Below, one piece after another: positions 58,801 through 64,000 of a stretch of DNA of 64,000 nt. The first letter of the stretch is position 1. Each line of letters starts with the position of its first letter. The DNA lies in the NCBI RefSeq assembly GCF_023343835.1, contig NC_064447.1, positions 434,001 to 498,000 on the forward strand. Direction: 5' to 3'. Both the position numbers and the translations under genes were made by a program. Source of the DNA: Lagopus muta. Lineage: Eukaryota > Chordata > Aves > Galliformes > Phasianidae. The notes under the pieces are model-generated. The model worked only from the letters and a program-made list of their open reading frames with translations, was not told where the DNA came from and ran no database searches.

Positions 58801-60058
58801 TATTTTGATGGCTCTGGTGTTGAGAGTTTTCATAGAGAGGTCCCCAAATTGTGATACAGTGACAATTAATTCTTTCAAAGAATACGAGCAAGATGAGTCA
58901 CTATGAGAGACCAAGATAGCTCAGAGTTCTCTTTTGGTTGCACAGGGCTTTCAGGCGGCAGCAAGCTGGGATCCATTCTGCAGCAGTCTATCAGAGTTAC
59001 CAACCATGACAAGAATATCTCTTGCAGTCAGCGGTGTAGAAGCTGGGTCTCAGTTGAATAACTGCTCTGCAGTGAACTTCCTGTTCACATTTCTCATGGA
59101 ACTGTGGTTGACCTGCTTTTGTTTTCATTAGATTTTTATATGTGCAAAAAAACTGCATAAACCCAATATGAGATATTCAATTATATTTCAACAGAGAGAG
59201 AGTTGAGAGTATGAATTAGTGATTTCTCCATGCAGTTGGACAATGGTTCAGATCAGGTATCTTAACTTCTTAAAATGAAGTTTACCTGAGAACGAAGGAT
59301 AAACTTTTGCTTATGTGATATCTGCTTTACCCATAGTACAGTTAAGTTCACAAATTTCTTATAACCTTTGTCTTAGAGCAGTATAAATAAATAAAGCCAG
59401 AATTAAAAGTATCAGTTGTATAAATTCTAGAAACTTCAAAAAAGAACAATCTTTCAAGGTCTCAGAAATTAAAAATGTGCTTTCTGCATTTCTTTCCAGC
59501 ACATAAGATTTTACTGTAGGAAAGGACATAATTTATTTTTAAAATGTATTTTCCATTGAAAATCTTGTTTGCACCAAGTAAAATACAAACTTTGGCCAAG
59601 TCCTGCTGCTATTGAAAATGATGACCAAGCTTTTCTAACAAGGAAAATGTGAACACTGATACCATTTTCTTCCCTAGTGTTTGAGTGTAGCAGGTATTTT
59701 TGGACCTGGCTGCATCCAGGAATATAGGAGTGGTTTTAGTCTAGGAGATTCTTTTAAACTGTTACATTCTTAGAATCAAGAGGACATAGTAGGCAGCCAA
59801 TTTCAACAAGATTATTTCATTTGCTTAGTGAAGGAAAGTCATTTTATAAGATCTGGTCTTCTATAAATTGCTGGTATTTTCAGTAACAAACAAACTCATA
59901 ACTCTTGAGATAGGCCTGATCTTTACTTTATCTCTGCAGTGGATTCCAATGATACCCTGTATGGTGGAGACTCCAAGTTCCTGGCTGAAATCAGTAAACT
60001 ATGTGAAACAGTAATAGCACAGATTCTGGATCATCTCAAAACCCTTGGAAAGGAAGAG
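14891..60058 (+). CDS. VPS35L: VPS35L (C16orf62), Retriever scaffold subunit; 29 exons, 3' end beyond window
   Basis: VPS35L is the alpha-solenoid scaffold of Retriever (with VPS26C and VPS29), part of the Commander assembly with CCDC22, CCDC93 and COMMD proteins. On endosomes it returns SNX17-bound cargo such as integrins to the plasma membrane. Twenty-nine coding exons with GT-AG borders join without a frameshift into 2646 nt, 882 residues. From memory of the human protein (about 963 residues), colinearity is near complete and only the last about 81 residues (one or more exons) are missing, beyond 64000. Residues 1-39 carry two Pro-Leu pairs (26-27, 34-35) in the conserved [11 protein letters not shown]. 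Residues 40-95 are a Ser-rich disordered linker, and the remainder is helical repeat. The start at 14891 is supported by MAAFPW and the YY1-type context. Identity is very secure; exon borders are by eye. Confidence 0.96.
14908..17112 (+). other. VPS35L intron 1
   Basis: The first 500 bp continue the CpG-rich region; the rest becomes AT-richer. A short TG/TA run lies at 15580-15620. No exon or mobile element could be supported. Confidence 0.6.
17113..17212 (+). CDS. VPS35L: VPS35L exon 2
   Basis: 100 nt after cttgctttttag, completing Trp6 and running to Thr39. It holds the Pro-Leu pairs at 26-27 and 34-35. VPS29 is known to bind Pro-Leu motifs in a surface pocket, so one of these is a plausible contact (inference). 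Confidence 0.95.
17654..17935 (+). mobile_element. ERVL-like avian LTR fragment in intron 2
   Basis: The order 'ggtcagctgccctggtcccgtcctgtgccagcttcttgtgcacccc' ... 'tatcaacgtttttctcatcctaaatccaaagc' ... 'agaaaattaaccctgtcccagccaaaacca' matches my memory of a very common avian ERVL-type LTR. Both ends are unclear and no internal viral gene is present. Confidence 0.55.
18246..18413 (+). CDS. VPS35L: VPS35L exon 3 (Ser-rich linker)
   Basis: 168 nt, phase 0-0, residues 40-95. Contains VTESKTKK, then a tract of Ser/Thr ([13 protein letters not shown]), then [14 protein letters not shown]. It is expected to be disordered. Confidence 0.97.
18705..18827 (+). CDS. VPS35L: VPS35L exon 4
   Basis: 123 nt, phase 0-0, residues 96-136, including [16 protein letters not shown], which is conserved in the human protein. 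Confidence 0.97.
19173..19197 (+). CDS. VPS35L: VPS35L exon 5 (25-nt microexon)
   Basis: Only 25 nt between tttcttcacag and gtaaac, encoding NLYMGSEK plus one base. Skipping it would shift the frame, so it should be constitutive. Confidence 0.93.
19509..19525 (-). promoter_or_regulatory. CTCF-like motif in intron 5
   Basis: GCGCCCCCTGTTGGC (19510-19524) matches the reverse complement of the CTCF core with one mismatch by eye. It lies in a small CpG-rich patch (gggcgcgcgcccc) inside an otherwise AT-rich intron. Confidence 0.5.
20566..20642 (+). CDS. VPS35L: VPS35L exon 6
   Basis: 77 nt completing Gly145 to Glu170; contains [16 protein letters not shown]. Acceptor cttttatag, donor gtagga. Confidence 0.95.
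21241..22070. repeat. About 211-bp direct repeats flanking a CR1 in intron 6
   Basis: 21241-21451 and 21848-22070 are near-identical direct copies, both starting aataattattttgcc and ending aatggctacaa. The second copy has a short insertion (about 12 bp near 22018-22030). A CR1 lies exactly between them. Confidence 0.9.
21452..21847 (+). repeat. CR1 LINE 3' end in VPS35L intron 6
   Basis: About 395 bp, sense to the gene, with 'gaggggacctgatccaggtctataaatat', 'gtgacggagcactggaacaggctgccc' and the terminal 'ccttccaacccctacaattctgtgattctg' repeat. Confidence 0.95.
22443..22571 (+). CDS. VPS35L: VPS35L exon 7
   Basis: 129 nt, phase 0-0, residues 171-213, with [19 protein letters not shown]. It starts the helical body. 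Confidence 0.97.
22572..26282 (+). other. VPS35L intron 7
   Basis: 3.7 kb, AT-rich. It holds the AC/AT microsatellite at 25357-25416 and a short CR1-like 'cacagaatcacacaatg' near 23870. No gene seen. Confidence 0.6.
25357..25416. repeat. (AC)n-(AT)n compound microsatellite
   Basis: About 19 AC dinucleotides followed by an AT/GT-containing stretch. Confidence 0.97.
26283..26367 (+). CDS. VPS35L: VPS35L exon 8
   Basis: 85 nt, residues 214-242 ([19 protein letters not shown]...), ending in phase 1. Confidence 0.97.
27182..27198 (+). promoter_or_regulatory. CTCF-like motif in intron 8
   Basis: TCACTAGAGGGCAGCA matches the + strand CTCF core with one mismatch by eye. It lies about 120 bp before exon 9. 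Confidence 0.5.
27319..27378 (+). CDS. VPS35L: VPS35L exon 9
   Basis: 60 nt, phase 1-1: [16 protein letters not shown] then VSSS. The last few residues differ from the human sequence as I remember it, at the junction with exon 10. Confidence 0.92.
27379..29380 (+). other. VPS35L intron 9
   Basis: 2.0 kb. A stretch near 28380-28560 has CR1-like vocabulary but is too diverged to call. No exon seen. Confidence 0.5.
29381..29477 (+). CDS. VPS35L: VPS35L exon 10
   Basis: 97 nt, phase 1 to 2, residues 262-294: [29 protein letters not shown]. The donor gtatcc is somewhat weak but is required by the phase of exon 11. Confidence 0.93.
29847..29894 (+). CDS. VPS35L: VPS35L exon 11
   Basis: 48 nt, phase 2-2, encoding [15 protein letters not shown]. 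Intron 10 before it is only 369 bp. Confidence 0.94.
30934..31027 (+). CDS. VPS35L: VPS35L exon 12
   Basis: 94 nt, residues 310-341: [20 protein letters not shown], ending AYLCR in phase 0. Confidence 0.96.
31718..31795 (+). CDS. VPS35L: VPS35L exon 13
   Basis: 78 nt, phase 0-0, residues 342-367: [20 protein letters not shown] and on to FKQ. Confidence 0.96.
32055..32335 (-). repeat. CR1 LINE, minus strand, intron 13
   Basis: 'tcacagaatcgttaatgttgggaaagacctctaagatcatcaacagtcaacc' followed by the 'cctcagaggatggggacttcctagggcagcctgttccaatgc' box, antisense to the gene. It ends about 60 bp before exon 14. Confidence 0.85.
32398..32520 (+). CDS. VPS35L: VPS35L exon 14
   Basis: 123 nt, phase 0-0, residues 368-408: [20 protein letters not shown], ending YHAPE. 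Confidence 0.96.
33173..33627 (-). repeat. CR1 LINE, minus strand, intron 14
   Basis: Starts 'cacagaattattaagttggaaaagacctgtaagattgtctagtcc' and continues through 'cttccctgggcaactttttccaatacttgacc' and 'ggtctcccctgagccttcttcaaactgaatgatcc'. Confidence 0.88.
33628..34245 (-). repeat. Second CR1 LINE, minus strand, abutting the first
   Basis: A new CR1 terminus ('cagaatcactgaattgtagatgttagaagggatttctgg') begins at 33628, within the expected 5' direction of the first element. It runs through 'cctctcagggcagcctgttctagtgc' to about 34245. This suggests one CR1 inserted into another. Confidence 0.82.
34666..34712 (+). CDS. VPS35L: VPS35L exon 15
   Basis: 47 nt encoding [15 protein letters not shown] plus two bases; acceptor attcttacag, donor gtaagt. 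Confidence 0.95.
34900..36690 (+). other. VPS35L intron 15
   Basis: About 2 kb of AT-rich sequence with no repeat family or exon that I can name. Confidence 0.5.
36691..36802 (+). CDS. VPS35L: VPS35L exon 16
   Basis: 112 nt: [20 protein letters not shown], then [17 protein letters not shown]. Phase 2 to 0. Confidence 0.97.
37035..37151 (+). CDS. VPS35L: VPS35L exon 17
   Basis: 117 nt, residues 462-500: [20 protein letters not shown], ending [11 protein letters not shown]. Confidence 0.97.
37481..37534 (+). CDS. VPS35L: VPS35L exon 18
   Basis: 54 nt, 18 residues [18 protein letters not shown], phase 0-0. Confidence 0.97.
37937..38017 (+). CDS. VPS35L: VPS35L exon 19
   Basis: 81 nt, [20 protein letters not shown] then FEDAYPQ, phase 0-0. 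Confidence 0.97.
38820..38882 (+). CDS. VPS35L: VPS35L exon 20
   Basis: 63 nt, [20 protein letters not shown] then V. The acceptor aaag follows a run of 29 T's (38787-38815), so the pyrimidine tract is a homopolymer. This segment differs more from human than its neighbours do. Confidence 0.93.
39502..39587 (+). CDS. VPS35L: VPS35L exon 21
   Basis: 86 nt, [20 protein letters not shown] then KCIMESFI, ending in phase 2. Confidence 0.97.
40254..40296. repeat. TGTACA-rich hairpin and palindrome in intron 21
   Basis: 40254-40264 pairs with 40271-40281 (11-bp stem, 6-nt loop). It is followed directly by the perfect 16-bp palindrome GTTGTACATGTACAAC at 40281-40296. Confidence 0.9.
40425..40505 (+). 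CDS. VPS35L: VPS35L exon 22
   Basis: 81 nt, phase 2-2, [20 protein letters not shown] then TMHDSV. Confidence 0.97.
42113..42176 (+). CDS. VPS35L: VPS35L exon 23
   Basis: 64 nt, [20 protein letters not shown] then M; phase 2 to 0. Confidence 0.97.
42525..42577. repeat. Perfect 20-bp stem hairpin in intron 23
   Basis: 42525-42544 is the exact reverse complement of 42558-42577, with a 13-nt loop. The stem reads ataataaaatgatcccattt. Confidence 0.93.
42971..43510 (+). mobile_element. Deleted mariner DNA transposon (galluhop-like)
   Basis: Terminal inverted repeats of about 31 bp are visible: 42971-43001 (caagggctgcttcaaaagta...) and 43480-43510 (reverse complement tgtaggttgctgcaaaagta...). 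Each end is flanked by a TA target duplication (42969-42970, 43511-43512). Inside, a decayed frame near 43198-43300 reads like a mariner transposase N-terminus ([10 protein letters not shown], then stops). At 540 bp it is far shorter than a 1.3-kb autonomous mariner, so it is non-autonomous. The family name is from memory. Confidence 0.85.
43585..43617. repeat. (A)33 run
   Basis: Homopolymer 75 bp after the mariner end; no retrotransposed gene is attached to it. Confidence 0.95.
44396..44494 (+). CDS. VPS35L: VPS35L exon 24
   Basis: 99 nt, [20 protein letters not shown] then [13 protein letters not shown]; phase 0-0. Confidence 0.97.
45312..45389 (+). CDS. VPS35L: VPS35L exon 25
   Basis: 78 nt, [20 protein letters not shown] then TAAFVR; phase 0-0. 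Confidence 0.97.
45785..46082 (+). repeat. CR1 LINE, plus strand, intron 25
   Basis: 'ttagattagaggtaagaaagaaaatctttactgtgaatgttgagg' then 'tggatgctccacccttggaagtctccacattca' and the end 'aaggtcttttccaacccaaatcattctatga', a diverged CR1 sense to the gene. Confidence 0.85.
46853..46967 (+). CDS. VPS35L: VPS35L exon 26
   Basis: 115 nt, [20 protein letters not shown], ending [11 protein letters not shown] in phase 1. A 30-T run (46811-46840) precedes its acceptor. Confidence 0.97.
46968..56861 (+). other. VPS35L intron 26 (9.9 kb)
   Basis: The longest complete intron here. It holds a minus-strand CR1 (49505-49800), T/GTTT runs near 53100-53150, and a weak exon-like block at 54362-54418. I found no nested gene and no RNA gene. 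Confidence 0.6.
49505..49800 (-). repeat. CR1 LINE, minus strand, intron 26
   Basis: 'atcacagagtgacaggatggcttgggttggaagggacctcaaggatcatc' followed by 'ctgcaggcagggctgccaaccac' and 'cccccttgtcctatcactatctacc' is typical of CR1. Confidence 0.92.
56862..57001 (+). CDS. VPS35L: VPS35L exon 27
   Basis: 140 nt after the longest intron seen here (9.9 kb). [20 protein letters not shown], then a segment ending [12 protein letters not shown]; phase 1 to 0. Confidence 0.97.
57905..57968 (-). repeat. Short CR1 tail, minus strand, intron 27
   Basis: 'caatcatagaatatcccaagttggaagagacccataaggatcattgagtcc': the last about 60 bp of a CR1. Confidence 0.8.
58201..58366 (+). CDS. VPS35L: VPS35L exon 28
   Basis: 166 nt, [40 protein letters not shown], ending YHVDK in phase 1. 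Confidence 0.97.
58367..59939 (+). other. VPS35L intron 28
   Basis: 1.6 kb, AT-rich; no repeat or exon recognised. Confidence 0.5.
59940..60058 (+). CDS. VPS35L: VPS35L exon 29 (last in window)
   Basis: 119 nt, [20 protein letters not shown], ending [12 protein letters not shown] in phase 0 before gtatgt. The human protein continues with about 81 residues; no matching frame was found up to 64000. Confidence 0.96.
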
Positions 60059-61126
60059 GTATGTCCATACTTCAACTGGATTTAATGCAAAACCAAAATT
60101 ACTTTGGAGTTGAGTAAACAGACCGCCTTCTTGGCCAGGTTTGATCTTTTTGGAAGTTCTGGAAGCTTTACAATGAGAGGGAATCAGTTTTCTTGTTTTA
60201 CTTAGTTTTACTTCTTTAAAGAAGTTAATTGATCGTGTATGCAGACTTGTGGTAGAAAGACCTAATGAAGGTTAAGAGTTTCGAATTTTCTAATCTGAAT
60301 ATTGGCGTAGTCTGGGTTGTGGAAACATGACACTCTGTGTGGGGCAACATATAGATACCTTTATAAAGAAAAGGTCTTTGGAATGAGTGAGCTTCATGAT
60401 GCAATCCTTGTCCTTAGCAAACTGGAGATTGTGCCACGCTCACTTATTTGTGGTGCAGAATCTGCTCCTTGTCCATCTCTCTTGTATCCTCCTGGCTGTC
60501 ACCTTTCTCTCTCTGTAAATAAGCCATATTTTCTTGCCAGCTAAGTTATTTTCCTGAGATGTCCCATTCTGTAATAAGCAAAATGGGAGTTCATACTTAA
60601 TGGTAAGTGCAGTGGAAATCTCCTTAAATTTGTACAAGTTTTGGATCTCAGACCATAGAAAGAGAGGTGCAGGGTGAGGGAAAACATGCTTTGTCTCTAA
60701 CCTCTAAGTGTGTTTTATTTGTTCAATATGAGGTAAAGAAAACTCTTGGCATTTCATTGGATTTCTTGATTGGAGTTGTAGAGTCTGGGAGATGAAACAC
60801 TGTACCAGTTTGTGTGTGGAGGGCAGGTGACCCGTGTTTTTCAGTGAAATCGTTGTGCTAACTTGCCTCTTTCTGAGGTTGAGCCTCGAGTTGCTCCTAC
60901 TGAGCTACTGAATATTGGTTGCAGTCTTGTGGGCTTGTAGAGGGAGGTGGGAAGGCAGGAGATAATCATCTGATGCAACTTTTAAAGTACCATGTTTCCC
61001 AGTAGCTTGTGGTGTTTACAGAATGTATAAGGCATGATATGCCAGTTTGGAGACCTCTGTTACGAGTGCAGTTAGTCTTTTCACTGCTTTTGCTATATTG
61101 TTTACCCTTGTTAAGCAACCATAGAG

Positions 61127-61208
61127 GTGTAAGATGCTTTGGCAGGGGGGTTGGACTTGATGATCTCTGGAGGTCCTTTCCAACCCCTACAATTCTGTGA
61201 TTCTGTGA
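61127..61208 (+). repeat. Short CR1 tail, plus strand
   Basis: 'tggcaggggggttggacttgatgatctctggaggtcc' ending with two 'attctgtg' octamers; very close to the CR1 consensus terminus, so relatively young. Confidence 0.92.
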
Positions 61209-62804
61209 AATCCTTTGGAAATGCCTTTACGTCATTGTATTCATGACCACTGTGAATGGCAATTCTTTTTCAGAGCTGCTACAGGAAAGAAAAAGACGCT
61301 TTGCTAAGTGGTGTCCGAGCAGATGTTGGCAGGAGATTTTAACAGTTTTCTGGGCAGTGGGTCGCGTATGAGGGATTTCTTATGTCTGAATCCCATTTGG
61401 AGTATGTGGGTGAGGATGTTTGTATGGCTGTGTGTGTGGTTTCTGAGAGGCTTTTTTTCAACTTTCAAGCTTAATTTGAGAGGTTGTTATTTCTCTGATG
61501 TATCTGTTATGTAGAAAACTGGATTTAAAGCTAAGCAGCATGGCTGTAATTCCTGCCCTGCCTTTGTCTCACTGTGTCTTGGATTTATTCCTGTGTCCAT
61601 CCTTACTTATGGAGTATCTAATTTGCTTTGTTGTGTAAAAGTCCTTGAGAGATTTTGACCAAAAAAAAAGTTCTGTAAGAATGAATGTTTTTTGGAGGAA
61701 GCTGTTGTTGCTGAGGAAATAGAGGTGACAGTATTGTCATAGCCCTCTGCTGGTACATAGGTACATAGGACCTAGCATGAGATCTCTGTGGCGTTTTCAT
61801 TGCCTTGGTGACAGTGACCTTATATTATTCATCAGCTTGGCCGCGTGTTTAAACAAACAGACCTCTGATACTGAGTTTTAATTGGTTCATTCCCTTTCAA
61901 AACTACTGAGGAGAATAGTAGGTCCTCACAATAAAAGGCTTTCACCAGAATGGTGGTTTGGAAGAGAGCAGTGCTGCTTCAGTCAACTCAGTGTGGTCCT
62001 TTTGCATTATTAAAGAATCCTTCATCTGTGTTACAGTGCTTGAAGTACAGTTCTCACTTCTGGACAGTTCAGTGTAATGCAAAGAGGTGCCCTGCCAGCC
62101 CAGAGACTTGGCTGGGCTGACCCATGCCGTGCCCTGAGGCAGCGCTGTGGCCGTGCTGAGCTCTGTGGGTGCCTGGGCTCTGTTGTGGGACGCTGCAGTG
62201 CTGGGCAGCCTGCACAGGGAGCAGCGGGCCAAAGTGAGCCACAGCTTTTCTTAGAGAAAGCTGGAGGTATCCTTATGCCATAGGTGTCTGGAGAAAGTCT
62301 TTAAAGACAGGAGTGAGTGACTGAACCACTAGCCAGAAGGTCACGAAAACAATTACATATTCTGTTGTGAGAAATATTGTATTTTCTTCTGCTTAGCTGT
62401 ATGAAACTTGGACATTGCTCTGCACTTTGGGGAGCCTGAGGTCACATCATTGAGTGATGATTTGTTGTGTTTTCTTTTCATTCTGTGGTGATCAGCATTA
62501 TTCCACAGGTTTTGGAAAATGCAGCTCCTGGGGGCAGCTCCTCTTGGTGTGGGGATTGTCAGTCCCGTGGCTCTGCGGCTGCCGAGCAGCTGATGGCTCC
62601 TTTTTGTGTGCAGCCTCTGAACGCACACTGCAGGTCAGCATGCAGCACAGCCACAGCTGCCAGCAGGCTGGCAGTGTGCTGGCATGCATCACTCCCCTGG
62701 GTGGCAGAGTGGTGCCATGTTGCACAAACATGCCTGCTGTCACCAGGACCCTTGTCTGACCCTGCTGGTTAGTTTTCATACACGGATTTACTGCACATTT
62801 GTGC

Positions 62805-62805
<1 letters not shown>

Positions 62806-62863
<58 letters not shown>
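62806..62863. repeat. (CT)29 microsatellite
   Basis: 58 bp of uninterrupted CT on the + strand, in intron 29. Confidence 0.97.
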
Positions 62864-62866
<3 letters not shown>

Positions 62867-64000
62867 GCACTGTGTAAATGGGAACTGGGTGCCAAAATGC
62901 TGTCTGAGATGACTGTGCCTACCCCAGCATGATGGGAGTTAGCATGTGTCTCTTCCAGCTTTTTTACTGTTTCAAAGTCATTTTTTTTTTTTTTAAGTAC
63001 TTATGTTTCCAGTTAGTCAAAACATCATCCCTACTTTCAAGAATGGATGATCTGCTGGTGTTGTTACTGCCTGGAAAGCCTTGCTAGTTATGTCCAGTTC
63101 TGAGTGCTGCTGCATTTGTGTTTTGCCCAACAATTTCAGGGCTTATGAGAGTGCCTCCAGAGACCTCCTTAAAGGTTGGAGGTGCTCAGTGGAAGATGCA
63201 CAAGCATTAGATAGTGGGGAAAAAAAACCAAAATGTAGTTAAACACCCTGTTTTGCCAGTTCAGCATAGATGGTGACAGGAGGGAGGCTGCGTGTAACAC
63301 TGACTAGCAGGCAGTACACTGTATCTTTTTCCCTGAAGGATGGCAATCCTCTGAAAGAAATACTGTAGTAATATTTAAGCATTGACAGCTATTTTTCTGT
63401 TTACTGTCATTCAGAGTGGCATCTCTGTTCTTTGTGTTAACATTCCTGGACTAGACTGATTGTGTTCCTCTGCCTGGTAGGGAGTATGGTTCAACACTTC
63501 CAAATAATGGCTGCAGTTTCAGCTAATAAACCAATTTTGGAGCTACTGGGATGAAAGATTCTGAAGTAGGTAACTGTTAGAGGAAGAAAGAGCTGTCTTC
63601 CTGATAGCTCCATGTAATCAATTCAGTGTTTACAGAACATTTCCTGGACCCTGTAGCAGCTCTGGGCATTCTGTATGTATGTGCAACTCATCAGATTTTC
63701 TCTGCATCTACTGCTGTGTGGCTGATACACAGTAGTAACCACTCTTACACTTCTCAATTGGAGCACGCTGTGCCCTCTTTTCTAGCTTGCCAATTCTTTA
63801 ATGGCATGGCTTTCTGCTTTTACAGAAATATCTGGGGGACTGATGGCAGTCTGTGTTTCTTTGTTTAGTAGCATCTCACCTTGCTTCTGCTGACAGTGAG
63901 AAGTGAAATTAATTTACTTTTGGTCCCTTAGGGAAAGGGCAGAGGCTGTGTGGCTGCACTGGTGGTGTCAGGAGAGCACAACTTGCACTGATCACACCGC

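Larger units (their letters stand above)
60059..64000 (+). other. VPS35L intron 29, incomplete
   Basis: No frame resembling the expected C-terminal 81 residues was found, so the intron continues past the window. It contains a CR1 tail and a (CT)n run. Confidence 0.6.

Noticed and set aside
62467..62932. Frames near 62454-62932 as the VPS35L C-terminus
   Set aside because: None resembles the expected C-terminal residues; the last part is translated (CT)n repeat.
1..64000. CRISPR arrays, operons, tRNA or rRNA genes
   Set aside because: No regularly spaced repeats, bacterial gene layout or RNA-gene signatures; this is vertebrate nuclear DNA.

Overview
The window looks like nuclear DNA from a bird, most likely a galliform and possibly chicken. 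At least ten CR1 retrotransposon 3' ends lie on both strands. A deleted mariner element resembles the chicken 'galluhop' family. A multi-exon vertebrate gene has AT-rich introns with GT-AG borders and a CpG-rich first exon. The species is inferred from repeat content and was not proven by alignment.

The layout is as follows. (1) At 1-4290 lies the 3' part of an unidentified + strand gene for a single-pass membrane protein. It has short, mostly phase 1-1 extracellular exons, part of which is tandemly duplicated. A transmembrane exon, a 92-residue acidic cytoplasmic tail and a polyA signal follow. A pure 450-bp (AAGGG)90 array sits between the two exon blocks. (2) At 4290-14700 is a repeat-rich, GC-rich spacer. 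It holds several CR1 copies (two forming a near-perfect 175-bp inverted repeat), an endogenous-retrovirus-like LTR, a C-rich degenerate minisatellite and a perfect 102-bp tandem duplication. I see no convincing gene there. (3) At 14700-60058 is VPS35L (C16orf62), the large scaffold subunit of Retriever. Twenty-nine coding exons join in frame to give 882 residues. The last roughly 81 residues expected from the human protein lie beyond the window. (4) At 60059-64000 is the next VPS35L intron, with a CR1 tail and a (CT)n microsatellite.

VPS35L works with VPS26C and VPS29 as Retriever. Together with the CCC complex it forms Commander, which returns SNX17 cargo such as integrins from endosomes to the cell surface. 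Its promoter is compact: three CGGAAGT (ETS-type) sites at an exact 12-bp pitch, three CACGTGAC (CLEAR/E-box-type) sites, and an initiation codon inside a YY1-type AAGATGGCGGC motif. The introns carry a mariner deletion derivative with intact terminal repeats, a CR1 flanked by unusually long direct repeats, two CTCF-like motifs, an ERVL-like LTR fragment and two strong hairpins. No prokaryotic features, CRISPR arrays, rRNA or tRNA genes were seen.
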